64,000 nt of DNA, taken from positions 62,001 to 126,000 of the forward strand of contig CANMNN010000005.1 in NCBI GenBank assembly GCA_947499305.1. The letters run 5' to 3'. This DNA is from an uncultured Arenicella sp. GTDB taxonomy: Bacteria > Pseudomonadota > Gammaproteobacteria > Arenicellales > Arenicellaceae. The position numbers and the translations under genes are program-made. Below the pieces are notes generated by a model that worked only from the letters and a program-made list of their open reading frames with translations, searched no databases and was not told where the DNA came from. Every line of letters begins with the position of its first letter. Position 1 is the stretch's first letter. Below are positions 28,797-36,229 of the stretch, piece by piece.

Positions 28797-29711
28797 TTAA
28801 CGACAATTTTTATTCAGAAAGTCGATTGTTGAGTGTATTAGTAGATCGCGCGAATTAGAAAAACTATGATCGTCGTCAATAAGCTGGTAGTCGATATTGT
28901 CTGAGTATTGTTGAAGTGCCGCATACAATGGCTTTATGTGGAGGTCTACTGGAATTACATCGGTGTCCGCTGCAATTAATTTCACAGGACGCTGATTGAT
29001 ACTCTTAGAGCGTGTGACTAAGTCGATTCTTGAGCCGTGCTCAGCGATTTCTGCAATGGCCTTTTTACCAGACCACCCATTTAACATAAACAGGCTATCA
29101 CTGTAGTCGCTCCAGAGTTTAATGCTCTGCTGATCTGTGAAGATGCCCTTACCATCAGCTCCCATATTCGCTCCATCGTGAGCGACGGCGCATTGAATCG
29201 CTTGGTTGTCGAGAATCCCGGCAATCGCCATATGACCTCCCATGCTGTGGCCTACAAGAGATATTTTATTTAGGTCTATCGCGAGCTTTTTAGATACGGC
29301 ATCTTCTTGTAGATAAGCAATAACGGATTGCACATCTTGTTCGGAATTTAAAAATGAAAATTCACCCTCTGCGCCCCATGCGCCGCGATAGTTAAAAAAA
29401 ATTGTATTCCAGCCAGCACGTCTCAAGGATTGCGCGACATCCAAATTTTTTTCGTTGCCTGGATAGCCATGCAGCATTATTGCCGTTGGGTGCGGCCCAA
29501 TACCTTCAGCTCCATAGATTAGACCTGGTAGTCGTTTGCCATTTGACACAATGGTCAGCTCGCTGATGCTGGCAGGGAATTTCTTTTGACCCCCTTGATT
29601 TCTGTCCGATATATTCGAGATATTGTGCACACAAGCGCTTATGCTGACTAAAATGACTGATGCTAGAACTATTCTGCGAAATACAGTTAATGTTACTGAT
29701 TGAAAAATCAT
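28797..29711 (-). CDS. Alpha/beta hydrolase lipoprotein
   Basis: This 304-residue protein has an N-terminal signal with a lipobox-like VSISAC at residues 22-27, which suggests a lipid anchor. An alpha/beta hydrolase core follows, with LHGYPGN (oxyanion), FNYRGAWG, the nucleophile elbow GHSMGG near residue 155, an aspartate in AADTDVIPVD and the histidine in DDDHSFS. The segment order resembles dienelactone hydrolase or acyl-peptidase-like S9 esterases. The substrate cannot be named. Confidence 0.78.
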   Translation of the reverse strand: MIFQSVTLTVFRRIVLASVILVSISACVHNISNISDRNQGGQKKFPASISELTIVSNGKRLPGLIYGAEGIGPHPTAIMLHGYPGNEKNLDVAQSLRRAGWNTIFFNYRGAWGAEGEFSFLNSEQDVQSVIAYLQEDAVSKKLAIDLNKISLVGHSMGGHMAIAGILDNQAIQCAVAHDGANMGADGKGIFTDQQSIKLWSDYSDSLFMLNGWSGKKAIAEIAEHGSRIDLVTRSKSINQRPVKLIAADTDVIPVDLHIKPLYAALQQYSDNIDYQLIDDDHSFSNSRDLLIHSTIDFLNKNCR

Positions 29712-29752
29712 TATCGATATCCTTACTATTTTATTAAGTCACAGTGTGGATT

Positions 29753-29781
29753 AAAAAATAGCCCTAGTCACCATTGGGCTA
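29753..29781 (-). terminator. Rho-independent terminator after the Phd-like gene
   Basis: Read on the minus strand, TAGCCC and GGGCTA form a 6-bp stem with an 11-base loop, followed by TTTTTT. It lies 37 bases after the stop of the Phd/YefM-like gene and would end the umuD-phd transcript. Confidence 0.7.
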
Positions 29782-29817
29782 GCCATTAAAGGTGAGTTTG
29801 GTCTCAGATATTGAAGA

Positions 29818-30021
29818 TTAAACTGAGTGATGGCAATTAAATGGTGTGCACTTCAATGGCTCGCAACCGGAGTTGTGCAGTTTTAGGAAGGTTTCTAACG
29901 GCATCATAACTACTTGATCTTTGCCTGCGCCGTTGATGGTAACCGGTGCGTCGTTTTCACAAACTCGTCTCATAGTTTTGGCGAGCTTTGCTTGTGCTTC
30001 TAAATAGTCGATTTTTTGCAT
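29818..30021 (-). CDS. Orphan Phd/YefM-like antitoxin-fold protein with Cys/His tail
   Basis: This 67-residue protein has residues 1-50 that match the Phd/YefM DNA-binding fold (KIDYLEAQAKLAKTMRRVCENDAPVTING and VVMMPLETFLKL). The usual toxin-neutralising C-terminal helix is replaced by a short tail with three cysteines and two histidines (CEPLKCTPFNCHH). No YoeB, RelE or Doc toxin lies next to it. It follows the umuD-like gene by 17 bases, with a terminator after it, so it is probably the second gene of that operon. Confidence 0.75.
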   Translation of the reverse strand: MQKIDYLEAQAKLAKTMRRVCENDAPVTINGAGKDQVVMMPLETFLKLHNSGCEPLKCTPFNCHHSV

Positions 30022-30038
30022 GTTTATAAGACCCTATT

Positions 30039-30650
30039 TTAGAAAGATTGGAAGCGTCTAAAGCTACCAATAACAACACCCCAAATAACTAAATCGGCCT
30101 CAGACTCTAATTCGATTTCAGGGTAGGCGGGGTTTTCAGGTAATAGTTTTACTAAGCCGCCTCGGTGATAAAGCCGCTTTACGGTGAGTTCACCGTCAAT
30201 CGCGGCAATGACTATCTTCTTATGTGTGGCTTTAAGTGAGCGATCGACGACTAAAATGTCGTTAGGCATGATGCCAGCGTTCTTCATTGATTCGCCTTCT
30301 ACCCGTAACATAAACGTGCTGTCGGGGCGTTGTACCATGTATTCGTTCAAGTCGAGCGTGTCTTCAACATGGTCTTCAGCTGGCGATGGGAAACCCGCTG
30401 CAACGGTTGAGCTGAAAAGTGGTATTTGTAAACGAGTTACGTTGCTTGTCTGGGGCTTTTTAGGTGGGCTGCCAAGTTGCGTTACATCAGGGTAGCCTTC
30501 AAGAAATTCTTTGATATAAGTAATGCTGCCCTCGGGCACACGAATGGCTTTAGTCGGTTCTTTGTATTTACCGCTGCCCTTTGGACGCCCTGCGCCAGAT
30601 CGTGCTCCACCATGTTTGGCTTTAGATTCTTTGTGTTTCGTATCGCTCAT
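30039..30650 (-). CDS. UmuD-like self-cleaving protein with N-terminal extension (UmuDAb-like)
   Basis: ATG 30650 gives 203 residues. A TTG at 30665 is possible but lies in the inverted repeat. Residues 75-200 are the S24 peptidase domain of UmuD, with cleavage site Ala85-Gly86 (STVAAGFPSPAED), nucleophile Ser121 (VEGESMK) and Lys158 (LTVKR). The spacings 35 and 37 equal those of E. coli UmuD. The 60-residue N-terminal extension (HGGARSGAGRPKGSGKYKEPTKAIRVP) is basic and could bind DNA. No umuC follows. Acinetobacter UmuDAb, an SOS repressor, has the same length and lay-out. A role as a LexA-like repressor is inferred. Confidence 0.8.
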   Translation of the reverse strand: MSDTKHKESKAKHGGARSGAGRPKGSGKYKEPTKAIRVPEGSITYIKEFLEGYPDVTQLGSPPKKPQTSNVTRLQIPLFSSTVAAGFPSPAEDHVEDTLDLNEYMVQRPDSTFMLRVEGESMKNAGIMPNDILVVDRSLKATHKKIVIAAIDGELTVKRLYHRGGLVKLLPENPAYPEIELESEADLVIWGVVIGSFRRFQSF

Positions 30651-30679
30651 TTGATTAGTGTACAATTAATCAAATGAGC
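30645..30679. promoter_or_regulatory. 13-bp perfect inverted repeat over the umuD start codon
   Basis: GCTCATTTGATTA (30645-30657) and TAATCAAATGAGC (30667-30679) are exact inverse complements with a 9-base spacer GTGTACAAT. The left arm contains the start codon of the UmuD-like gene (CAT at 30648-30650). TTGAT...ATCAA with TGTAC in the middle resembles the published UmuDAb operator type. It could be an autoregulatory site. Confidence 0.6.
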
Positions 30680-30698
30680 TTGTCTAGAGATTCCCTCG

Positions 30699-32399
30699 TT
30701 ATTCAGATCGAGAATATACAGCCTTTCCATTTATATAGGTTGCCAGCACCTCGGTGTCGAGAATTTCTTGTTCTGGTACGGTCATAATATCTTTTGATAG
30801 CACAACGAAATCGGCAAATTTTCCTGTGCTAATAGAACCTAATTGCTTTTCTTGAAATGCCGAGTAGGCGGCACCTAAAGTGAAACCATGCAAAGCTTGC
30901 TCGCGGCTCAAGCCTTCCTGTGGGTACCATCCGCCTTCCGGCCAGCCTTTGACATCTTGTCGGGCTACCGCGGCATAAAATCCTAGTAGTGGCTCGGGTT
31001 TTTCGACCGGAAAATCTGAACCTAGCGCCAATGGTACGCCAAGATCGGCGAATTTTTGCCAAGCATAAGCGCCTTTTATTCGCTCATTGCCAACCCTGTC
31101 TTCAGCCCAATACATATCGCTAGTTGCATGTGTTGGTTGTACCGAAGCGATTAATTTTAGATCTTTGAAGCGTTGGAAATCTTCAATCGCGACTACTTGG
31201 GAGTGTTCAATCCGATGGCGGCCAGGGTTTTGGGTTTCATTGCTCGCAGCTTCAAGTACGTTAAGGGTGACTCGATTACCTCGGTCCCCAATGGCATGAA
31301 TATTCACTTGCAGGCCACAATTTGAGGCTTTGCTCGCGTGTTTTGTTAGAGTGTCTTCGCTCTCAATTAGTAAGCCCACGTTGCCTGCATCGTCGCTATA
31401 GTCACTCAATAATGCCGCACCTCGAGAGCCCAGTGCTCCATCACTGTAGAGCTTAATAGATCGTGCGGTGAGGAGTGCTCTGGCGTCGATTTGAGCACCG
31501 TTATCACATAGGTAATCAAGCATCTCATTGGCTCCGTCTGCCATGGCGTAAACGCGCACATTGAGTTGCTCTTGTTGTTTTAGTTGCTCGAGCAAGCGCC
31601 ATACCCTCAAGCTGGTCCCAGCGTCGTGCATTGCGGTTAAGCCGACACTGGCAGTTTTGTTCATGGCAACTTTGAGCGCGTTCAATAATTGCTCATCGGT
31701 CTCAATCGGTACTTGTGATTGAATTAGACTGGAGGCGTTATCGATAAAAATACCCGTTGGAGCATTATCGCCGTCGCGCGTAATTTCGCCACCGCTAGGT
31801 TGCCAATCGCCGCTTAAATCTCTGGTACTTACCTGCATGGCCTTGCTGTTCGCCCAGCCTGCATGGCCATCTATTCGTTCTAGCCAAACGGGTCTATCTG
31901 GGAAGGCAGCGTCTAGATCAGCCGCGCTTGGCAGATTAGTTACTTCCCAATCGTTTTGGTCCCACCCTCGGCCTAGGAGCCATTGGCCTTCAGGTAAGTC
32001 TTCTGCACGAATTTTAAGTTTGGCGACGATCTCGTCAATGCTTTTGGTGCCGCGTAAATCAACGTTTAATAAGCTTTGGCCTAGGCCAAGTAGGTGACCG
32101 TGTGCATCGATGATTCCGGGAACGATCGTTGCTCCGTCAAGATCTAGCTTGATTGCGCCAGGATATTTTGCTACTAGACTTGCCGCTGCACCCGTATCAA
32201 TAAATCGATCACCTTGGTAAGCAAAAGCTTCAACTTTTGGCTTGTTTGGGTCTGCCGTATAAATAGCGGCATTGCTGATGATTGATACATTGGCGTATCG
32301 TGCAGCTTCTTCATGAGCAGGGCGTGTAGAGGTATCAGCTCGCTCTTGGCAGGCGGTTAGTGCGCCGGCGAAGGCGAGTAGGTATAGTAGTTTTTTCAT
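30699..32399 (-). CDS. Amidohydrolase lipoprotein (YtcJ-like, amidohydrolase_3)
   Basis: This 566-residue protein has a signal peptide and lipobox LTAC (residues 14-17). The metal-dependent TIM-barrel hydrolase has VPGIIDAHGHLLGLG (HxH metal site), KLYSDGALGSRGAAL, VNIHAIGDRGNRV, RIEHSQVV and the metal aspartate in LGSDFPVE. The family includes N-substituted formamide deformylase-like enzymes, mostly with unknown substrates. A periplasmic location facing the membrane is inferred from the lipobox. Confidence 0.88.
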   Translation of the reverse strand: MKKLLYLLAFAGALTACQERADTSTRPAHEEAARYANVSIISNAAIYTADPNKPKVEAFAYQGDRFIDTGAAASLVAKYPGAIKLDLDGATIVPGIIDAHGHLLGLGQSLLNVDLRGTKSIDEIVAKLKIRAEDLPEGQWLLGRGWDQNDWEVTNLPSAADLDAAFPDRPVWLERIDGHAGWANSKAMQVSTRDLSGDWQPSGGEITRDGDNAPTGIFIDNASSLIQSQVPIETDEQLLNALKVAMNKTASVGLTAMHDAGTSLRVWRLLEQLKQQEQLNVRVYAMADGANEMLDYLCDNGAQIDARALLTARSIKLYSDGALGSRGAALLSDYSDDAGNVGLLIESEDTLTKHASKASNCGLQVNIHAIGDRGNRVTLNVLEAASNETQNPGRHRIEHSQVVAIEDFQRFKDLKLIASVQPTHATSDMYWAEDRVGNERIKGAYAWQKFADLGVPLALGSDFPVEKPEPLLGFYAAVARQDVKGWPEGGWYPQEGLSREQALHGFTLGAAYSAFQEKQLGSISTGKFADFVVLSKDIMTVPEQEILDTEVLATYINGKAVYSRSE

Positions 32400-32498
32400 T
32401 AAACTACTATACCATCGCTTGGTGCCTATGCCATCTCGCTATCTATATTTGGCGCAACATTCTCTGTGCTATGAAACTGGCTTGGTCTAGATGACCAG

Positions 32499-32918
32499 CT
32501 AGTGGTGATGCTGGGTAGAGCAGTTTCTGTCTTCGCAAGTAGTATTTTGACAGGCTCGATAATTCAGATAGTGAGAGAGGGCTAATACTAAGCCACCTAT
32601 AGTCGTCGCAATTTTTTCACCAGTGATGCCAAACCAGTCATGGCCGAAGAAGGCGACGGCGACTAATATGCTAAGCCCAACAATGCCGGTTCCAGCAATT
32701 GCCAGTTGTTTGTGTTTGCGGCAGCCTAAAAACAGCGCAACAAAGCTAGTAGGGAGTACAACCCAGAGCATTAACTGGTGAAAGAGAAGGTCTTCAACCA
32801 GTGTTGATGACGATACGATTGGCAGTGCTGTAACAAGAACCGGGGTGATCAAGCAATGTATCAAGCACGCTCCCGACAACAGGATAGCGAATTTGTCTAA
32901 AGTGTTTGAGTTAAGCAT
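32499..32918 (-). CDS. MerC-domain membrane protein, candidate metal transporter
   Basis: This 139-residue protein has four transmembrane helices. The MerC pattern begins LDKFAILLSGACLIHCLITPVL, with the paired cysteines that carry Hg(II) in MerC, and a cytoplasmic end rich in Cys and His (CQNTTCEDRNCSTQHHH). No merR, merT, merP or merA is nearby. A Zur-like palindrome lies 33 bases upstream, so zinc handling is more likely than mercury resistance. That is inference from the operator and the His tail. Confidence 0.8.
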   Translation of the reverse strand: MLNSNTLDKFAILLSGACLIHCLITPVLVTALPIVSSSTLVEDLLFHQLMLWVVLPTSFVALFLGCRKHKQLAIAGTGIVGLSILVAVAFFGHDWFGITGEKIATTIGGLVLALSHYLNYRACQNTTCEDRNCSTQHHH

Positions 32919-32950
32919 TGCAGTTGATTGGTGGTACTTCTAAAAAGGTG

Positions 32951-32965
32951 TGTAATACTATAACA
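32951..32965. promoter_or_regulatory. Candidate Zur box upstream of merC-like gene
   Basis: TGTAATACTATAACA matches the gammaproteobacterial Zur core TGTTATAATATAACA at 13 of 15 positions and is nearly palindromic. Its position, 33-47 bases before the start codon, overlaps where a promoter should be, so Zn-Zur would repress the gene. Confidence 0.5.
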
Positions 32966-33070
32966 ATAATGCCTTGGAGTTAAGCGGAGTTTTCGCTTTT
33001 TACGCTTGTTTATATTTCGGCGCTTAAGTTGATAGACGCAGCTTCAATGTGTATTGGAATATAAGTGTGT

Positions 33071-33249
33071 ACTCTAAAGTAAAGCTATTTCGCGGAAGAA
33101 TGCTGGGGAAAAGTCCCCTAAGGCTGTTGTAAATCGCGCGGCATACTTCGACTGTTCGATTTCTTATCTTTGTAAGAAATCGAACGTTAGCGCGGAGATG
33201 CGTTCACCCAACTAAGATTTGGGTGCCATAACAGGGCCCCATTTAGAGT
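33071..33249 (+). ncRNA. ssrS: Probable 6S RNA (SsrS)
   Basis: About 179 bases fold as one long hairpin. ACTCTAAA (33071-33078) pairs with TTTAGAGT (33242-33249), TGGGG with CCCCA, CTGTTGT with ATAACAG, and TCGCGC with GCGCGG. The tip is a perfect 13-bp stem of GTTCGATTTCTTA. A large central bubble lies between, and its 3' side carries a small hairpin CACCCAA/TTGGGTG. This lay-out, the GTCCCCTAAGG on the 5' bubble strand and the TTCACC...TAACAG on the 3' strand mirror E. coli 6S RNA, which is 183-184 bases. TATAAG at 33060-33065 would place the start at about 33071. 6S RNA binds sigma-70 RNA polymerase in stationary phase. ygfA, its usual neighbour, is absent. Confidence 0.72.
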
Positions 33250-33269
33250 CTTTCCCCGATTATAAAAGG

Positions 33270-34322
33270 CTATCGCAAGCCGTCATTGATTGACTTTAAC
33301 GCCGAAACGCCGGGGCATAATACATCTTCCTTCAGCTCATTTAAGGGCTGGTCTGGAACGTTGAGTGTTTCGTGAAAGTTTTCTGAATCAGGCTCTAAAT
33401 AAATCAAACCGGTCATCAGCTTATCTTGAGCTTTGTGCTCTAGCAATGTATGAATTGCATTGTGGCGATCGGTGGGGTCATAGTTGTCGCTGAGCTTGCT
33501 CAAACGAACTGAGTCGCCATTATGCAAACTCACGTTTTGAGTTGAGCCTTTGATTTGATCCAGCGTGATCTCTTGCGCCATCGGCACAAAGTCGACCACT
33601 GAGCCCGCTTGAACATGTTCGCGAGTATGGTCGTAACTTTTGGTTGAGCCAGCGTGGTTATTAAAAGTCACGCATGGAGAGACAACGTCGATAATAGCGA
33701 AGCCTTTATGCGCCATCGCAGCTTTCATTAATGGCACAAGTTGTTCTTTGTCGCCTGAGAAGCTTCTTGCAACGAAAGTCGCCCCTAAGTCTAGGGCGAG
33801 CGCTACTAAGTCGATGGCTTCGAATGGGTTAATTCGGCCTTTTTTACTCTTTGAACCTTGGTCCGCGGTCGCTGAATCTTGGCCTTTCGTTAAACCGTAG
33901 CAGCCATTGTTTTCTACCACGTACATCATGTTCAGATTGCGGCGGATCACGTGAGCGAACTGGCCCATGCCGATAGACGCTGTGTCACCATCTCCAGATA
34001 CGCCGATGTACATTAAATCGCGATTGGCGACATTGGCACCGGTAGTAACCGAAGGCATACGTCCATGCACAGAATTAAAACCGTGGGCCTTGCTTAAAAA
34101 ATAATTTGGTGATTTTGAAGAACAACCGATACCCGACATCTTGGCAACGCGATGTGGCTCGATGTTTAAACCCCACACCGCTTGAATAATGGCGGCGCTG
34201 ATTGAATCATGACCGCAACCAGCGCAAAGAGTGGAAATACCACCTTCATAGGCTTTGGCGGTTAGACCTAGTTCATTGGTTGGTGCTGCAGGGTGACGAA
34301 AATTTGGTTTGTAAAAACTCAT
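33270..34322 (-). CDS. 2-oxoacid:acceptor oxidoreductase, beta (TPP-binding) subunit
   Basis: This 350-residue protein has CAGCGHDSISAAIIQAVW near residue 34 and the thiamine-diphosphate motif GDGDTASIGMGQFAHVIRRN near residue 110. AVVENNGCYGLTKGQ-like and NHAGSTKSYDHTREH segments place it with KorB of 2-oxoglutarate/2-oxoacid ferredoxin oxidoreductases. It decarboxylates a 2-oxoacid and passes electrons to an iron-sulfur acceptor. It is the last gene of a three-gene operon, 35 bases after the alpha subunit. 2-Oxoglutarate versus another 2-oxoacid is not decidable here. Confidence 0.88.
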   Translation of the reverse strand: MSFYKPNFRHPAAPTNELGLTAKAYEGGISTLCAGCGHDSISAAIIQAVWGLNIEPHRVAKMSGIGCSSKSPNYFLSKAHGFNSVHGRMPSVTTGANVANRDLMYIGVSGDGDTASIGMGQFAHVIRRNLNMMYVVENNGCYGLTKGQDSATADQGSKSKKGRINPFEAIDLVALALDLGATFVARSFSGDKEQLVPLMKAAMAHKGFAIIDVVSPCVTFNNHAGSTKSYDHTREHVQAGSVVDFVPMAQEITLDQIKGSTQNVSLHNGDSVRLSKLSDNYDPTDRHNAIHTLLEHKAQDKLMTGLIYLEPDSENFHETLNVPDQPLNELKEDVLCPGVSALKSINDGLR

Positions 34323-34357
34323 AATTGCTCTCTTTAACTCTAGCGGATAATAATTAC

Positions 34358-36229
34358 CTAGGCCACGTTCGATGACGCGCTAGTGTTATCTAAAACGGCT
34401 TTTATCTCCGCGACGATTTTTCGTGCGCTGATAGGGTCACCGTTGTAATGCAATACCGATTTCAGGCTTTTCGGTGCGATCTCTAACTCATTAACCAATA
34501 GAGTTTTGAGTTGGGCATCACGATTTTGCTCGATTACAAACACGGTCTCGTGTTGTTCAATAAAATCGTCTACTTGATCATTAAAAGGGAAGGCTAGAAC
34601 ACGTAAATCATTGATCTCATGGCCTTCGCTGCTGAGCTCATCAATTGCCTCACGCGTTGCTTCTAAACTGGTACCAAAATGAATGATGCCGATTTTCTTT
34701 GCACTGCTTCGCTCTGTGATCTCAGGTTTAGGTAGGTGTTGAGGCGCGGTCGCCCATTTCACTTCTAAACGTTCGAGGTTGCGTTGGTATGCGTCACCAT
34801 TTTCGGTGTATGCCGCGTATTCGTCGCGCGACGTTCCGCGAGTGAAGTAAGCACCTTTTTCGGCATGCGTGCCTGGAATTGTTCGATACGGAATGCCGTC
34901 GCCGTCAACGTCTAGGTATCTACCCCAACGCTCTTTTGCATTGACGAGGTCCCCAGCCGACATGACCTTGCCTCGATCATAGCTGCGGTTATCATCCCAT
35001 TCTAAATCGTCACAGATATGTTCGTTCATGCCGAGGTCTAAGTCGGTTAACATGATCACGGGTGTCTGTAAGCGATCAGCAATATCAAAGGCATCGGCAG
35101 TCAGTTCGAAGCATTCTTTTGGAGTAGCTGGGAATAATAAAACTTGTTTGGTGTCGCCATGCGAGGCATAAGCCGAAATTAGAATATCAGATTGCTGAGT
35201 TCGTGTTGGCATGCCGGTTGACGGGCCAGTTCGTTGAACGTCGATCAACACGGCGGGTATCTCTGCGAAATAAGCTAAACCTAAGAACTCTTGCATTAGG
35301 GATACGCCAGGGCCGCTTGTGGCGGTAAACGAGCGTGCACCATTCCAATTAGAGCCGATCACCATCCCAATGGCCGACAATTCATCTTCCGCTTGAATAA
35401 TCGCGAAGTTGTTTTTACCTGTGTCAGGGTCAATTCGCAGTTGTTTCGCGTACTTCTCAAAGCCCTCAGCAACCGAGGTTGATGGAGTGATTGGGTACCA
35501 CGCGCAAACCGTTGCACCGCCATATACCGCACCTAAACCACAGGCCGCATTGCCTTCAAGCAATACTTTGCCATCGTTTTGGTTGCTGCGTTTTAGCTGT
35601 AAAGGCAATGGTTCAGCAAAGGCTTTCTTTGCTTCATCAAAACCTAATTGCAATGCGCCGATATTCGGTTCGATTAACTTTGGTTTTTTAGCAAAGGTGT
35701 CGTTAACGATACTTTCTAGCGCCGAGAAATCGATACCAATTAGGTAAGCCAACGAACCCACATAGATGATGTTCTTGAACAGCTGTTGTAAACGCGGGTT
35801 ATCGAAGTTGCTATTGGTGATTTGCGTTAGAGGCAGCCCGATGTAATGGATGTCATCGCGAATCAGCTTGAAATCAAGCGGGTATGTATTGTCGTAAAAG
35901 AAGTAGCCACCTGTGCACACTTCTTCAACGTCTTTGGTCATGCTTTGCGGGTTAACCGAAACCATTAACTCAACCTGACCGCCACGGCGTCCAAGATAGC
36001 CTTGCTCGCTCACTCGTACTTCGTACCAAGTTGGCGCGCCTTGAATATTCGACGGGAAGATATTTCGTGGACTCACCGGGATGCCCATACGAAAGATTGC
36101 TTTAGCGAACATGCTGTTCGCGCTAGCCGAGCCGGAGCCGTTCACATTGGCAAATTTAACAACGAAGTCGTTAACTACTTGTTCTAATACGGGCGCATTA
36201 CCTATAGAGGACGTGTTAGAGGCGTTCAT
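34358..36229 (-). CDS. 2-oxoacid:acceptor oxidoreductase, fused gamma-alpha subunit
   Basis: This 623-residue protein has residues 15-190 forming the gamma domain (ANVNGSGSASANSMFAKAIFRMG), joined to the alpha/pyrimidine-binding domain (WYPITPSTSVAEGFE, AEDELSAIGMVIGSNWNGARSFTATSGPG, RTGPSTGMPTRTQQSDI). The gamma-alpha fusion is the KorA type found in KorAB enzymes. It overlaps the FAD oxidoreductase gene by four bases (ATGA), so all three genes are coupled. Confidence 0.88.
   Translation of the reverse strand: MNASNTSSIGNAPVLEQVVNDFVVKFANVNGSGSASANSMFAKAIFRMGIPVSPRNIFPSNIQGAPTWYEVRVSEQGYLGRRGGQVELMVSVNPQSMTKDVEEVCTGGYFFYDNTYPLDFKLIRDDIHYIGLPLTQITNSNFDNPRLQQLFKNIIYVGSLAYLIGIDFSALESIVNDTFAKKPKLIEPNIGALQLGFDEAKKAFAEPLPLQLKRSNQNDGKVLLEGNAACGLGAVYGGATVCAWYPITPSTSVAEGFEKYAKQLRIDPDTGKNNFAIIQAEDELSAIGMVIGSNWNGARSFTATSGPGVSLMQEFLGLAYFAEIPAVLIDVQRTGPSTGMPTRTQQSDILISAYASHGDTKQVLLFPATPKECFELTADAFDIADRLQTPVIMLTDLDLGMNEHICDDLEWDDNRSYDRGKVMSAGDLVNAKERWGRYLDVDGDGIPYRTIPGTHAEKGAYFTRGTSRDEYAAYTENGDAYQRNLERLEVKWATAPQHLPKPEITERSSAKKIGIIHFGTSLEATREAIDELSSEGHEINDLRVLAFPFNDQVDDFIEQHETVFVIEQNRDAQLKTLLVNELEIAPKSLKSVLHYNGDPISARKIVAEIKAVLDNTSASSNVA

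Noticed and set aside
28797-29711. Lipoprotein hydrolase considered as part of the umuD/Phd operon
   Set aside because: A terminator at 29753-29781 separates them.
33105-33118. GGGGA-AAAG-TCCCC hairpin taken as a terminator of the 2-oxoacid operon
   Set aside because: It has no T run, and it lies inside the fold read as 6S RNA, where the same bases can pair long-range.
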